Assembly: GCA_947454695.1 (NCBI GenBank)
Contig: CANGMW010000089.1
Coordinates: 1-9,250, forward strand
DNA from: Comamonadaceae bacterium
GTDB lineage: Bacteria > Pseudomonadota > Gammaproteobacteria > Burkholderiales > Burkholderiaceae_C
Direction: 5' to 3'
Length of the DNA: 9,250 bases
Below are positions 1 to 6,774 of this stretch, one piece after another (within the stretch, counting starts at the first letter, position 1; each line of letters starts with the position of its first letter). The position numbers and the translations under genes are program-made. Below the pieces are notes generated by a model. The model did not search any database. It had not been told where the DNA came from and worked only from the letters and a program-made list of their open reading frames with translations.

Positions 1-159
1 CATCAGCCCATGCTGGGCCAGGTCATCGCGCAGTTGCTGGGTCTCAAGGCCGAGGAGTGCATGGTGCGCAAAGGGGCGGTTTGGTGGCTGCGCTACCGCG
101 AACGCGAAGGTGCAGGGCAAACCGTGTTGGTGTCGGTGCAGTCTCCCGACGCGCTCTGA
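1..159 (+). CDS. sixA: Phosphohistidine phosphatase SixA, C-terminal fragment
   Basis: The 5' part lies outside the window. Frame 1 encodes 52 residues and ends with TGA at 157-159. The fragment opens with HQPMLG, which fits the second catalytic-histidine region of the SixA branch of the histidine phosphatase (phosphoglycerate mutase-like) superfamily. It continues with KGAVWWLRY, a hydrophobic strand typical of the C-terminus of proteobacterial SixA. The family removes phosphate from histidine on phosphotransfer proteins in the cytoplasm. The N-terminal RHG motif cannot be checked here. The gene converges on the Lys-rich gene with only 26 bases between the two stops and no visible U-tract terminator. 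In related bacteria sixA often lies near ppk and ppx, which fits ppx being close by. Identification rests on a short piece, so another histidine phosphatase remains possible. Confidence 0.72.
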   Translation, partial: HQPMLGQVIAQLLGLKAEECMVRKGAVWWLRYREREGAGQTVLVSVQSPDAL

Positions 160-185
160 AGGGCATCGGAAGGTGCGCTCTGGCC

Positions 186-578
186 TCAGGATTTCTGAGG
201 GCGGCCCGTCTTGATGGCGGGCACTGCGTTGAGTGCAGTCAGGAAAGTCTTGTCGTTCATGGCCGTCAGTGCCTTGATGCCGGCGCGGATCAACTCACTT
301 TTTTTCACCGGTTGCTTCAATTGGATGGCGCGCGTTTTCAGCGTGTCCAAAACCAGGTATTCAGATTTCGGAAAAGTGAAGCTGTCACGCACCAGCTTGT
401 CTTTTTTTGCCTTCTCAGTTTTGAGGGGGGCGGTTTTGGGCGTCGACACGGGTTTTGTTGCGGCTTTTTTCAGGACTGTTTTGGGAGCGCGCACCGGTTT
501 GGCGCTGGTGGTTTTGACAGGTGCTTTCTTGACCGCTGTCTTGGTGGCTTTACGAACCGGTGTTTTTGTGGTGGCCAT
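186..578 (-). CDS. Lys-rich histone-H1-like protein with C-terminal ribbon-helix-helix-like domain
   Basis: This encodes 130 residues in two parts. Residues 1-64 are low-complexity Lys/Ala/Thr/Pro, with 17 Lys and 3 Arg against 2 acidic residues and recurrent KT, KK and KP steps, like H1-type bacterial nucleoid proteins. Residues 65-130 look folded. A strand-like DSFTFPKSEY precedes a helix (about 72-88), then VKKSELIRAGIKAL (91-104), which is the strand-helix-helix pattern of ribbon-helix-helix DNA binders. The protein ends with the short motif KTGRP. The ATG at 578 is chosen because the Lys-rich region starts there and AAGAGA lies a few bases upstream. The in-frame TTG at 650 would place a palindrome inside the coding region. 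The gene lies 81 bp downstream of ppx on the same strand. I infer a cytoplasmic, DNA-binding or polyanion-binding protein. No specific family name is certain. Confidence 0.78.
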   Translation of the reverse strand: MATTKTPVRKATKTAVKKAPVKTTSAKPVRAPKTVLKKAATKPVSTPKTAPLKTEKAKKDKLVRDSFTFPKSEYLVLDTLKTRAIQLKQPVKKSELIRAGIKALTAMNDKTFLTALNAVPAIKTGRPQKS

Positions 579-600
579 GGGGTGTCTCTTGTTGGTTAAT

Positions 601-619
601 GGTGTAAACAGTTTATACC
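601..619. promoter_or_regulatory. Imperfect palindrome, candidate operator of the Lys-rich gene
   Basis: GGTGTAAAC and GTTTATACC flank one central base, giving 9-bp arms with a single mismatch. The symmetry extends weakly outward to GTTAA and TTAAC. Read on the minus strand, the right arm contains TATAAA (617-612), a possible -10 box that would start RNA near 604 and leave a leader of about 26 nt before the ATG at 578. No convincing -35 box lies 17 bp upstream. A protein bound here would cover the -10. The downstream gene encodes a ribbon-helix-helix-like protein, so autoregulation is a natural guess, but it is only inference. Confidence 0.45.
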
Positions 620-659
620 GTTTAACAAGAGGCCGCCATTTTGTCGTCAACGAGCCGGT

Positions 660-2156
660 CTAGAGCTCATTGAATACCAGCTGAATGTCGGTTTTTTGCC
701 AAGCCAGGACTTCTTCGCGTAGCAGGTGCGCGGACTGAGGATAGGTTTGGGCCCACCCGGCAGGGCAGGTGAGCTCGAAATGAGCGCTGTGGCGAACCGG
801 GGTGATTTGAATGCCCCGGTAATCCGGCTCACGTCGGGCATGGCAAAAAATCACCGCCAATCGCAGGCACAACAACTGGCGGATGAAGAGGGCGTCGGTG
901 AAGTCGATTTCCAGTTTTCTCAACTTGCCGCGGTGCCCCAATACCAACTGGCCCAAGCGGTGAAGTTCGGGCATGGAAAAGCCCGCCGCATCGGCGTTGT
1001 CCAGAATGTAGGCGCCATGCTTGTGGTAATCACTGTGAGAAACCAGGCTGCCGATTTCATGCAATTCGCAGGCCCACATCAATTTTCGCTGGGTACGCTC
1101 CGATTCATCGGCTGACAAATCGGTGGACAACTGGCGCAACAGGTGGCGAGCCACTTTTTGCACCCGAACGGCTTGCGCATTATCGGTTTTGAAGTTGGTG
1201 GCCAGTCGCTTGACACTGGCGCTGCGCATGTCGGTTTGTTCGTGTTCGCGGTCCAGCAAGTCGTACAAAGCCCCATGCCGCAAAGCCCCCAAGGCGACAT
1301 GCAGCTCATGGATGTCCAGTAAGTCAAACGTTGCTTGCAAAACACTCAAGCCGCCTGCGATGACGGAGCGCCGGTCTTCTTTCATGCCCTCCAAACGCAA
1401 TTTGTCTGCGGATTGTGCTTTGAGCAAGCGTTCCCTCAGCCAGGCCAGGCCTTCGCGGTTGATCACATCCTGCGGCCAGCCGGCGGCATGCAATACATCG
1501 CCCACAGCACCCACCGTACCTGAAGAGCCGTACGCGACATCCCAAGCTTGTCTGGGGTAGGCATTGAGCGCTTCGTCCAGCACCGCTTTGGCGGCGACTT
1601 CGGCGGCCTTGAAGGCGCTGGCGCTGAAGTTTCCATTTTCAAAGTAGCGCATCGACCAGGCCACACTGCCCACGCGAAAGGAAGCCATTTCCGAGGCTTC
1701 ATAGCCTTGCCCCAAGATCAGTTCCGTGGAGCGTCCGCCAATGTCAATCACCAAACGGCGCTCATCGGATTGCGGCAGCAAATGCGAGACGCCCTGGTAA
1801 ATCAGACGCGCTTCTTCTTTGCCGGAGACCACATCAATGGGGAAACCCAAAATCTGGGTCGCCCGGCGCAAAAAGGTGTCTCGGTTGCGGGCTTCGCGCA
1901 GTGTTTGAGTGGCCACGGCCCGCACCTGGTATTTGCGAAAACCGGCCAAGCGCTCGGCAAATCGCGCCAGGCAGTCCCAGCCGCGTTGCATGGCGTCTAC
2001 CGATAAATTGCGGTCCTCATCCAGTCCATTGCCTTGGCGCACCGTCTCTTTGAGGTATTCGGTCCGCTGTATTTGACCGTGATCCAAGTACCCGATTTCA
2101 AGTCGAAAACTATTGGAGCCTAGGTCAATGGCGGCAAGTCGGGTTCCGTTTTGCAT
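660..2156 (-). CDS. ppx: Exopolyphosphatase, Ppx/GppA family
   Basis: This encodes 498 residues, the length of full-size Ppx/GppA enzymes, which release phosphate from the ends of polyphosphate (GppA members also hydrolyse pppGpp). Visible parts are the actin-like phosphate loop AIDLGSNSF (9-17), the GKEEARLIY segment (112-120) that in E. coli Ppx carries the catalytic Glu, the second phosphate loop DIGGRSTEL (about 138-146), and the later GSSGTVGA. The C-terminal HD-type region includes LHEIGSLVSHSDYHKHGAY. The second loop has Arg where DIGGGSTE is usual. The ATG at 2156 is preferred because homologues start MQNGT followed directly by the first loop. A TTG at 2213 would add 19 unconserved residues and overlap the promoter. 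The gene is divergent from pstS and has its own Pho-box-like site. Ppx is favoured over GppA because of this phosphate context, but the two are hard to tell apart by sequence. Confidence 0.92.
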   Translation of the reverse strand: MQNGTRLAAIDLGSNSFRLEIGYLDHGQIQRTEYLKETVRQGNGLDEDRNLSVDAMQRGWDCLARFAERLAGFRKYQVRAVATQTLREARNRDTFLRRATQILGFPIDVVSGKEEARLIYQGVSHLLPQSDERRLVIDIGGRSTELILGQGYEASEMASFRVGSVAWSMRYFENGNFSASAFKAAEVAAKAVLDEALNAYPRQAWDVAYGSSGTVGAVGDVLHAAGWPQDVINREGLAWLRERLLKAQSADKLRLEGMKEDRRSVIAGGLSVLQATFDLLDIHELHVALGALRHGALYDLLDREHEQTDMRSASVKRLATNFKTDNAQAVRVQKVARHLLRQLSTDLSADESERTQRKLMWACELHEIGSLVSHSDYHKHGAYILDNADAAGFSMPELHRLGQLVLGHRGKLRKLEIDFTDALFIRQLLCLRLAVIFCHARREPDYRGIQITPVRHSAHFELTCPAGWAQTYPQSAHLLREEVLAWQKTDIQLVFNEL

Positions 2157-2217
2157 GCTTTGGAGTGCTGGAGTAAGAGGTAAATGGGTCCCGGACCCGC
2201 TAAAGTACGTCAAGCAT

Positions 2218-2235
2218 ATGACTTTTATATGTCAG
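2218..2235 (-). promoter_or_regulatory. Pho box facing ppx
   Basis: On the minus strand this reads CTGACATATAAAAGTCAT. Compared with the E. coli PhoB consensus CTGTCATAWAWCTGTCAY, 15 of 18 positions agree, with the two half-sites exactly 11 bp apart. A weak -10-like TACTTT (2207-2202) begins 10 bases past the box, the spacing expected when PhoB replaces the -35 element. RNA would start near 2195, leaving a leader of about 40 nt before the ATG at 2156. This also argues against translation from the TTG at 2213. Confidence 0.6.
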
Positions 2236-2246
2236 AGCGATGTCGA
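2229..2246 (+). promoter_or_regulatory. Secondary, weak Pho-box-like repeat
   Basis: TGTCA at 2230 and TGTCG at 2241 are spaced 11 bp apart on the plus strand, the PhoB half-site period. The AT-rich middle of a good Pho box is missing and only 10 of 18 positions match the consensus. It overlaps the better minus-strand box, so it may be a by-product of that site or an extra PhoB dimer site upstream of pstS. Confidence 0.25.
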
Positions 2247-2278
2247 AGGTTCGGCTTAAATGACGGAAAGCTGGGTTT

Positions 2279-2296
2279 GCGTCATATTGTTGTCAC
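2279..2296 (+). promoter_or_regulatory. Pho box facing pstS
   Basis: The site GCGTCATATTGTTGTCAC matches 13 of 18 positions of the E. coli PhoB consensus. Both half-site cores (GTCAT at 2281 and TGTCAC at 2291) are intact, with an 11-bp repeat. It lies 49 bases before the pstS ATG. A further GTCAC occurs at 2311, out of phase with the 11-bp period. PhoB bound here should drive the whole pst-pho operon under phosphate limitation. Confidence 0.65.
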
Positions 2297-2306
2297 AAAT
2301 ACTTCT

Positions 2307-2312
2307 TAGAGT
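2307..2312 (+). promoter_or_regulatory. Candidate -10 box of the pstS promoter
   Basis: TAGAGT agrees with TATAAT at 4 of 6 positions and begins 10 bases after the end of the Pho box, the usual arrangement in PhoB-activated promoters. There is no good -35 box, as expected for a PhoB-dependent promoter. RNA would start near 2319. Confidence 0.4.
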
Positions 2313-2333
2313 CACATCATTCTTTACCAACCT

Positions 2334-2338
2334 AAGGA
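2334..2338 (+). promoter_or_regulatory. Ribosome binding site of pstS
   Basis: AAGGA lies 7 bases before the ATG at 2346 and fixes this start ahead of the signal peptide. Confidence 0.65.
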
Positions 2339-2345
2339 TTTAAAG

Positions 2346-3389
2346 ATGCAAAGCACTTTCAAGCAAGCCTTCAAGGGATTGGCCATCGTTTCTTTGATGG
2401 CCGTCTCGGCATTCGCAGCCGCGCAAGACGTCACCGGCGCGGGCGCGAGCTTCCCGGCCCCCTTGTATTCCAAGTGGGCCTCCGACTACAACAAAGCCAC
2501 CGGCGTGAAGATTAACTACCAATCCGTGGGTTCGGGCGCTGGCATCAAGCAGATCGATGCCAAAACCGTCGATTTCGGTGCTTCCGACATGCCGCTCAAA
2601 GACGACGAACTGGCTAAAAAAGGCCAGATCCAGTTCCCCACCGTGATCGGTGGCGTGGTGCCGGTGGTCAATATTCCCGGCATCACTGCAGGCCAACTCA
2701 AACTGAGCGGCCAAGTGCTGGGTGACATTTATCTGGGCAAGATCACCAAGTGGAATGATGCGGCGCTCAAAGCCCTCAACCCCACTTTGAACCTGCCGGA
2801 CGCCGCGATTGCGCCGGTGCGTCGCGCCGATGGTTCGGGTACCAGCTTTATTTTCACCAACTACCTGAGCAAGGCCAACCCCGAGTGGGCCAGCAAAGTG
2901 GGCGAGGGCACCGCTGTGAACTGGCCAACCGGCGCCGGTGGCAAAGGCAATGAAGGCGTTGCCGCATTTGTGACGCGCCTGCCCAACTCGATCGGCTACG
3001 TCGAGTACGCCTATGTGAAGCAAAACAAAATGGTCTACGCGCTGATGAAGAACAAGGCCGGCAACTTTATTTCGCCGGACGACACCGCGTTCAAAGCGGC
3101 TGCGGCCAGTGCTGATTGGCACAAGAGCTTCTACCAAATCCTGACCGACCAGCCGGGCAAAGATGCATGGCCGATGTCGGGCGCCACCTTCATCTTGATG
3201 CACAAGCTGCAAGACAAGCCTGAGCAAGCGTCTGCTGTGTTGAAGTTCTTCTCCTGGGGCTACAAAAACGGCGACAAAACCGCTGATGACATGGACTATG
3301 TGCCCATGCCTGCCAGCGCAAAAGCCGACGTCGAAAAAGCTTGGGCTGAGATCAAAGACGCGTCTGGCAAAGCCATCGCTTTCAAGTAA
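2346..3389 (+). CDS. pstS: Phosphate ABC transporter substrate-binding protein PstS
   Basis: This 347-residue periplasmic binding protein captures inorganic phosphate and delivers it to PstCA. A Sec signal peptide is plain: Lys6 and Lys10, a hydrophobic core (about 11-23), then AFAAA before Gln27, where cleavage is likely. No lipobox cysteine is present, so the protein should be soluble rather than lipid-anchored. Phosphate-binding loops of the PstS family are visible: TGAGASFPAP near the mature N-terminus, SVGSGAG (60-66), DFGASDMPL (76-84) and DGSGTSF (162-168). The C-terminal half contains NSIGYVEYAY, typical of the family. It is first in the operon, directly behind the Pho box, so it should be the most strongly induced product. 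The 28-bp gap to pstC has no clear hairpin. Confidence 0.97.
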   Translation: MQSTFKQAFKGLAIVSLMAVSAFAAAQDVTGAGASFPAPLYSKWASDYNKATGVKINYQSVGSGAGIKQIDAKTVDFGASDMPLKDDELAKKGQIQFPTVIGGVVPVVNIPGITAGQLKLSGQVLGDIYLGKITKWNDAALKALNPTLNLPDAAIAPVRRADGSGTSFIFTNYLSKANPEWASKVGEGTAVNWPTGAGGKGNEGVAAFVTRLPNSIGYVEYAYVKQNKMVYALMKNKAGNFISPDDTAFKAAAASADWHKSFYQILTDQPGKDAWPMSGATFILMHKLQDKPEQASAVLKFFSWGYKNGDKTADDMDYVPMPASAKADVEKAWAEIKDASGKAIAFK

Positions 3390-3417
3390 TTGACGACATT
3401 GACAGGGCATTGAGTTC

Positions 3418-4386
3418 ATGAGTACCACGTCAACAGCCAGGACAGCCCGAAGGGCTGGTCCTTTGGGGGATATTGTTTTTGGCTGGCTTGCCAAGGCGGC
3501 CGCAATATTCACCCTGGCGTTGCTGGCCAGTATCTTGCTGTCGCTCTTGATGGGCGCCTGGCCTGCCATTGATAAGTACGGTCTGGGGTTTTTGACCCGT
3601 ACGGTGTGGGATCCGGTTCAGGAGGATTTCGGTGGCTTGGTGATGATTTACGGCACGCTGGCCACCTCGCTCATTGCCTTGTTGATTGCAGTGCCGGTGA
3701 GTTTTGGCATTGCCTTGTTTTTGACCGAGATGTCGCCTGCCTGGCTCAAGCGCCCGCTGGGCACCGCCATTGAATTGCTGGCAGCAGTGCCGTCTATCGT
3801 TTACGGCATGTGGGGCCTGTTGGTGTTCGGCCCCATCCTGGCCACCTATGTTCAACAGCCGCTGCAGGCCATGTTCACGGGCGTTCCTGTTTTGGGTGCC
3901 TTGGTGGCAGGGCCGCCGGTGGGCATCGGCATTTTGTCGGCCGGCATTATTTTGGCCATCATGATCATTCCGTTCATCGCCTCGGTCATGCGCGATGTAT
4001 TTGAAGTCACGCCGCCGCTGCTCAAAGAGTCGGCCTACGGTCTGGGCTCCACCACCTGGGAGGTGGTGTCCCGGGTAGTTTTGCCCTACACCAAAGCCGG
4101 TGTGGTGGGCGGCATCATGTTGGGGCTGGGCCGTGCCTTGGGTGAAACGATGGCCATCACCTTTGTCATCGGCAATATGAACCAGTTGGACTCGATCAGT
4201 ATTTTTCAAGCGGCCAACAGCATCACCTCTGCTCTGGCCAATGAGTTTGCCGAGGCCGGTGCCGGACTGCATCAGGCGTCCTTGATCTACCTGGGTTTGA
4301 TTCTTTTCTTCATCACCTTTGTGGTGTTGTCGCTGTCCAAGTTGTTGCTACGTCAACTGCAAAAAAGCGAAGGGACTAAATCATGA
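3418..4386 (+). CDS. pstC: Phosphate ABC transporter permease PstC
   Basis: This 322-residue inner-membrane protein forms half of the phosphate channel with PstA. It has about six hydrophobic segments, beginning near residues 22-46, with a periplasmic stretch before the second (GFLTRTVWDPVQEDFGG). The EAA loop that docks on PstB is visible as KESAYGLGSTTWEVV, followed by RALGETMAITFVIG, the hallmark of PstC. The length is normal for the family. The ATG at 3418 has only a weak upstream purine stretch (GGGCATTGAG), so translation may rely partly on ribosomes finishing pstS. Its stop overlaps the pstA start as ATGA at 4383-4386, which suggests translational coupling and equal amounts of the two permease subunits. 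Confidence 0.96.
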   Translation: MSTTSTARTARRAGPLGDIVFGWLAKAAAIFTLALLASILLSLLMGAWPAIDKYGLGFLTRTVWDPVQEDFGGLVMIYGTLATSLIALLIAVPVSFGIALFLTEMSPAWLKRPLGTAIELLAAVPSIVYGMWGLLVFGPILATYVQQPLQAMFTGVPVLGALVAGPPVGIGILSAGIILAIMIIPFIASVMRDVFEVTPPLLKESAYGLGSTTWEVVSRVVLPYTKAGVVGGIMLGLGRALGETMAITFVIGNMNQLDSISIFQAANSITSALANEFAEAGAGLHQASLIYLGLILFFITFVVLSLSKLLLRQLQKSEGTKS

Positions 4387-5240
4387 GCGCGGTCGACCCT
4401 GGCCGGCTGGCGCATTACGCCCGTCGTAAACGTGTGAACATGATGGCCCTGACCTTGTCATTGGGTGCCATGGCTTTTGGCCTGTTCTGGTTGTTTTGGA
4501 TTTTGTGGGAAACCTTCCGGCTGGGCTTTGACGGTTTGAGTTGGCTCACCGTCTCGCAGATGACGCCGCCACCCAATGAGGCCGGTGGCATTGCCAACGC
4601 CATTTATGGCTCATTTTTAATGGTGCTGCTCGCCACCCTCGTGGGCACGCCCATTGGCGTGATGGCCGGTATTTATCTGGCCGAGTACAACCCCAAGGGT
4701 TGGCTGGCTGAGCTCACCCGGTTCGTGAACGACATTTTGCTGTCGGCGCCCTCCATCGTGATCGGCTTGTTTGTCTACACCGTGGTGGTGGTGCGCTTCA
4801 AGTCGTTTTCCGGCTGGGCCGGTGTGATCGCTTTGGCGCTGATTGTCATCCCCGTGGTGATTCGCACGACCGAGAACATGCTCCAACTCGTGCCTGCTGG
4901 CCTGCGGGAAGCCGCCTATGCACTGGGTGCGCCCAAGTGGAAGGTCATCTTGAGCATCACGCTCAAAGCAGCACGTGCAGGTGTGGTCACCGGTGTGTTG
5001 CTGGCGGTGGCCCGCATCTCAGGCGAGACAGCGCCTTTGTTGTTCACGGCTTTGAACAACCAGTTCTGGACGTCCAACCTGAACGACCCGATGGCCAGCT
5101 TGCCGGTGACAATTTTCAAATTCGCGATGAGCCCTTATGAAAACTGGCAGCAACTGGCTTGGGCAGGCGTGCTGCTCATCACCATCACTGTTTTGGGCTT
5201 GAACATTCTGGCGCGTGTGCTCACGCGCAACAAAGGTTAA
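4383..5240 (+). CDS. pstA: Phosphate ABC transporter permease PstA
   Basis: This 285-residue inner-membrane partner of PstC has about six hydrophobic segments, the first at about 20-42. The EAA loop reads REAAYALGAPKWKV and is followed by ARISGETAPLLFTA, characteristic of PstA. NDILLSAPSIVIGLFVY in the middle is also family-typical. The short basic N-terminus (YARRKRVN) fits a cytoplasmic start before the first membrane span. The start overlaps the pstC stop by four bases, so the two are probably translationally coupled. The C-terminus ends in a basic tail (LTRNKG), and the stop is followed closely by pstB. Confidence 0.96.
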   Translation: MSAVDPGRLAHYARRKRVNMMALTLSLGAMAFGLFWLFWILWETFRLGFDGLSWLTVSQMTPPPNEAGGIANAIYGSFLMVLLATLVGTPIGVMAGIYLAEYNPKGWLAELTRFVNDILLSAPSIVIGLFVYTVVVVRFKSFSGWAGVIALALIVIPVVIRTTENMLQLVPAGLREAAYALGAPKWKVILSITLKAARAGVVTGVLLAVARISGETAPLLFTALNNQFWTSNLNDPMASLPVTIFKFAMSPYENWQQLAWAGVLLITITVLGLNILARVLTRNKG

Positions 5241-5277
5241 TACCGTGACTGAATCTCTTTTCAACTCGAGGCCAACG

Positions 5278-6054
5278 ATGGAATCCAGTGCTGTACCCGT
5301 TCCCTCCAAAATTTCTGTGCGCGACCTGAACTTTTTCTACGGAAAATTTCATGCACTTAAAAACATCAGCCTGGAGATCCCTGAGAAAAAGGTGACGGCT
5401 TTTATCGGCCCGTCGGGCTGCGGCAAATCGACCTTGCTGCGGGTGTTCAACCGCATGTTCGAGTTGTATCCCGATCAACGGGCGCAGGGCGAGGTGATGC
5501 TGGACGGTGAAAACCTGCTGACCAGCAAGCAAGATGTGGCTTTGCTGCGCGCCAAGGTCGGGATGGTGTTTCAAAAGCCCACGCCTTTTCCGATGTCCAT
5601 TTACGACAACATCACCTTTGGCATCAAGTTGTTTGAGTCGCTCAACGCCACTGACATGGAAGAACGTGTCGAATGGGCTTTGCGTAAAGCGGCACTGTGG
5701 TCTGAAGTGAAAGACAAATTGCACCAAAGCGGCTCGGGCCTGTCTGGTGGTCAGCAACAGCGCCTGTGCATTGCGCGCGGTATTGCCATCAAACCGGAAG
5801 TGTTGCTGTTGGACGAGCCCTGCTCGGCGCTGGATCCTATTTCAACCGCAAAAATTGAAGAGCTCATCACTGAACTTAAAGATGATTACACCGTGGTCAT
5901 CGTCACTCACAACATGCAGCAAGCCGCGCGTTGCAGCGATTACACCGCCTACATGTACTTGGGTGACCTGGTGGAATTCGGCGCAACGGAACAGATCTTT
6001 TTCAAGCCGGTGCGCAAGGAAACAGAAGACTACATCACTGGTCGCTTCGGCTAA
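5278..6054 (+). CDS. pstB: Phosphate ABC transporter ATP-binding protein PstB
   Basis: This cytoplasmic ATPase powers PstCA. From the ATG at 5278 it has 258 residues, the usual PstB length. All ABC motifs are intact: Walker A GPSGCGKST (44-52), Q-loop Gln99 in FQKPTPFPMSIYDN, signature LSGGQQQR (155-162), Walker B VLLLDEP (175-181), D-loop SALD and H-loop His211. The C-terminus EDYITGRFG is typical of PstB. The start is uncertain. The ATG at 5278 has GAGG six bases upstream, while a GTG at 5245 has AAAGG eight bases upstream, sits four bases after the pstA stop, and would add 11 residues. The ATG is chosen because it begins close to the conserved ISVRDLNFFYG. The GTG remains a fair alternative. 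Confidence 0.96.
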   Translation: MESSAVPVPSKISVRDLNFFYGKFHALKNISLEIPEKKVTAFIGPSGCGKSTLLRVFNRMFELYPDQRAQGEVMLDGENLLTSKQDVALLRAKVGMVFQKPTPFPMSIYDNITFGIKLFESLNATDMEERVEWALRKAALWSEVKDKLHQSGSGLSGGQQQRLCIARGIAIKPEVLLLDEPCSALDPISTAKIEELITELKDDYTVVIVTHNMQQAARCSDYTAYMYLGDLVEFGATEQIFFKPVRKETEDYITGRFG

Positions 6055-6072
6055 TTCAATCAAGGAACCGAT

Positions 6073-6774
6073 ATGCCCGATAAACATTTGTCATCCCAGT
6101 TCGACAGCGAACTCAACACCGTTTCCTCCCGTGTCATGGAAATGGGGGGCTTGGTGGAGTCACAAGTACAGCAAGCCATTTTTGCCTTGTCCCGATTCGA
6201 CACGCCGGCTGCTCAGCTGGTGATTGACAACGAAAAACGTGTCAACGCCATGGAAGTGGAAATCGACCATGAGTTGTCGTCCATCATTGCGCGACGTCAA
6301 CCGACGGCCCGTGACTTGCGTCTGCTCATGGCCATTTCCAAGGCGACGGCCAATTTGGAGCGCGTGGGCGATGAGGCGGAAAAAATCGCGCGCATGGTGA
6401 ACTCCATCATTCGCGGGGGCACGCCACGCTCGCTGCCTGCTTCCGAGTTGCGCATTGCCTCTGACCTGGCATCTGGCTTGTTGCGCAAAGCCCTGGATGC
6501 GTTTGCCCGCTTGGATACAGCAGCTGCAGTCTCTATCCTGAAAGAGGATGACCTGATTGACAAGGAGTTCGACAGCTTTGTGCGTGTGCTCATCACCTAC
6601 ATGATGGAAGATCCGCGAACCATTTCGTCCAGCCTGGACCTGCTGTTTGTCGCCAAGGCCATTGAGCGCGTGGGCGACCATGCCAAAAATATTGCCGAGC
6701 TCATCATCTACATCGTCAAGGGGGCAGATGTGCGCCACTCGTCGATTGAGGACATTGAAACCGTACTGAAATGA
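6073..6774 (+). CDS. phoU: Phosphate signalling regulator PhoU
   Basis: This 233-residue cytoplasmic helical protein has two PhoU repeats. Each carries the metal-binding motif of the family: ERVGDEAEKIA (96-106) in the first half and ERVGDHAKNIAE (198-209) in the second. PhoU connects the PstSCAB transporter to the kinase PhoR and keeps the Pho response off when phosphate is plentiful. AAGGA lies six bases before the ATG, a good ribosome binding site, and the gap from pstB is 18 bases. The stop overlaps the phoB start (ATGA at 6771-6774), so PhoU and PhoB translation is probably coupled. No features are missing or damaged. Confidence 0.97.
   Translation: MPDKHLSSQFDSELNTVSSRVMEMGGLVESQVQQAIFALSRFDTPAAQLVIDNEKRVNAMEVEIDHELSSIIARRQPTARDLRLLMAISKATANLERVGDEAEKIARMVNSIIRGGTPRSLPASELRIASDLASGLLRKALDAFARLDTAAAVSILKEDDLIDKEFDSFVRVLITYMMEDPRTISSSLDLLFVAKAIERVGDHAKNIAELIIYIVKGADVRHSSIEDIETVLK

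Noticed and set aside
579..650. In-frame TTG start extending the Lys-rich protein by 24 residues
   Set aside because: The extension would cover the palindrome and possible -10, while the ATG at 578 starts exactly where the low-complexity Lys-rich region begins.
57..663. Plus-strand open frames opposite the Lys-rich gene
   Set aside because: They encode Phe/Gly/Val-rich sequence that is the mirror of Lys/Ala/Thr codons. The minus-strand reading shows a coherent two-part protein.
2157..2213. Upstream TTG start for ppx adding 19 residues
   Set aside because: The added residues do not resemble a Ppx N-terminus, there is no ribosome site, and the codon lies upstream of the start site expected from the Pho box.
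3390..3417. Possible promoter or attenuator between pstS and pstC (TTGACG and TTGACA motifs)
   Set aside because: The two TTGAC motifs have no matching -10 and no hairpin is evident. In this operon context they are most simply untranslated spacer.
2340..3569. Long minus-strand open frame (409 codons) opposite pstS
   Set aside because: It lies antisense to an unmistakable pstS and gives a His/Gly/Arg-rich, domain-free product typical of the complementary strand of GC-rich genes. It would also run through the pstS start.
3430..4272. Minus-strand open frame opposite pstC
   Set aside because: Its product is rich in Gln, His, Arg and Gly, the expected shadow of a membrane-protein gene, with no recognisable domain.
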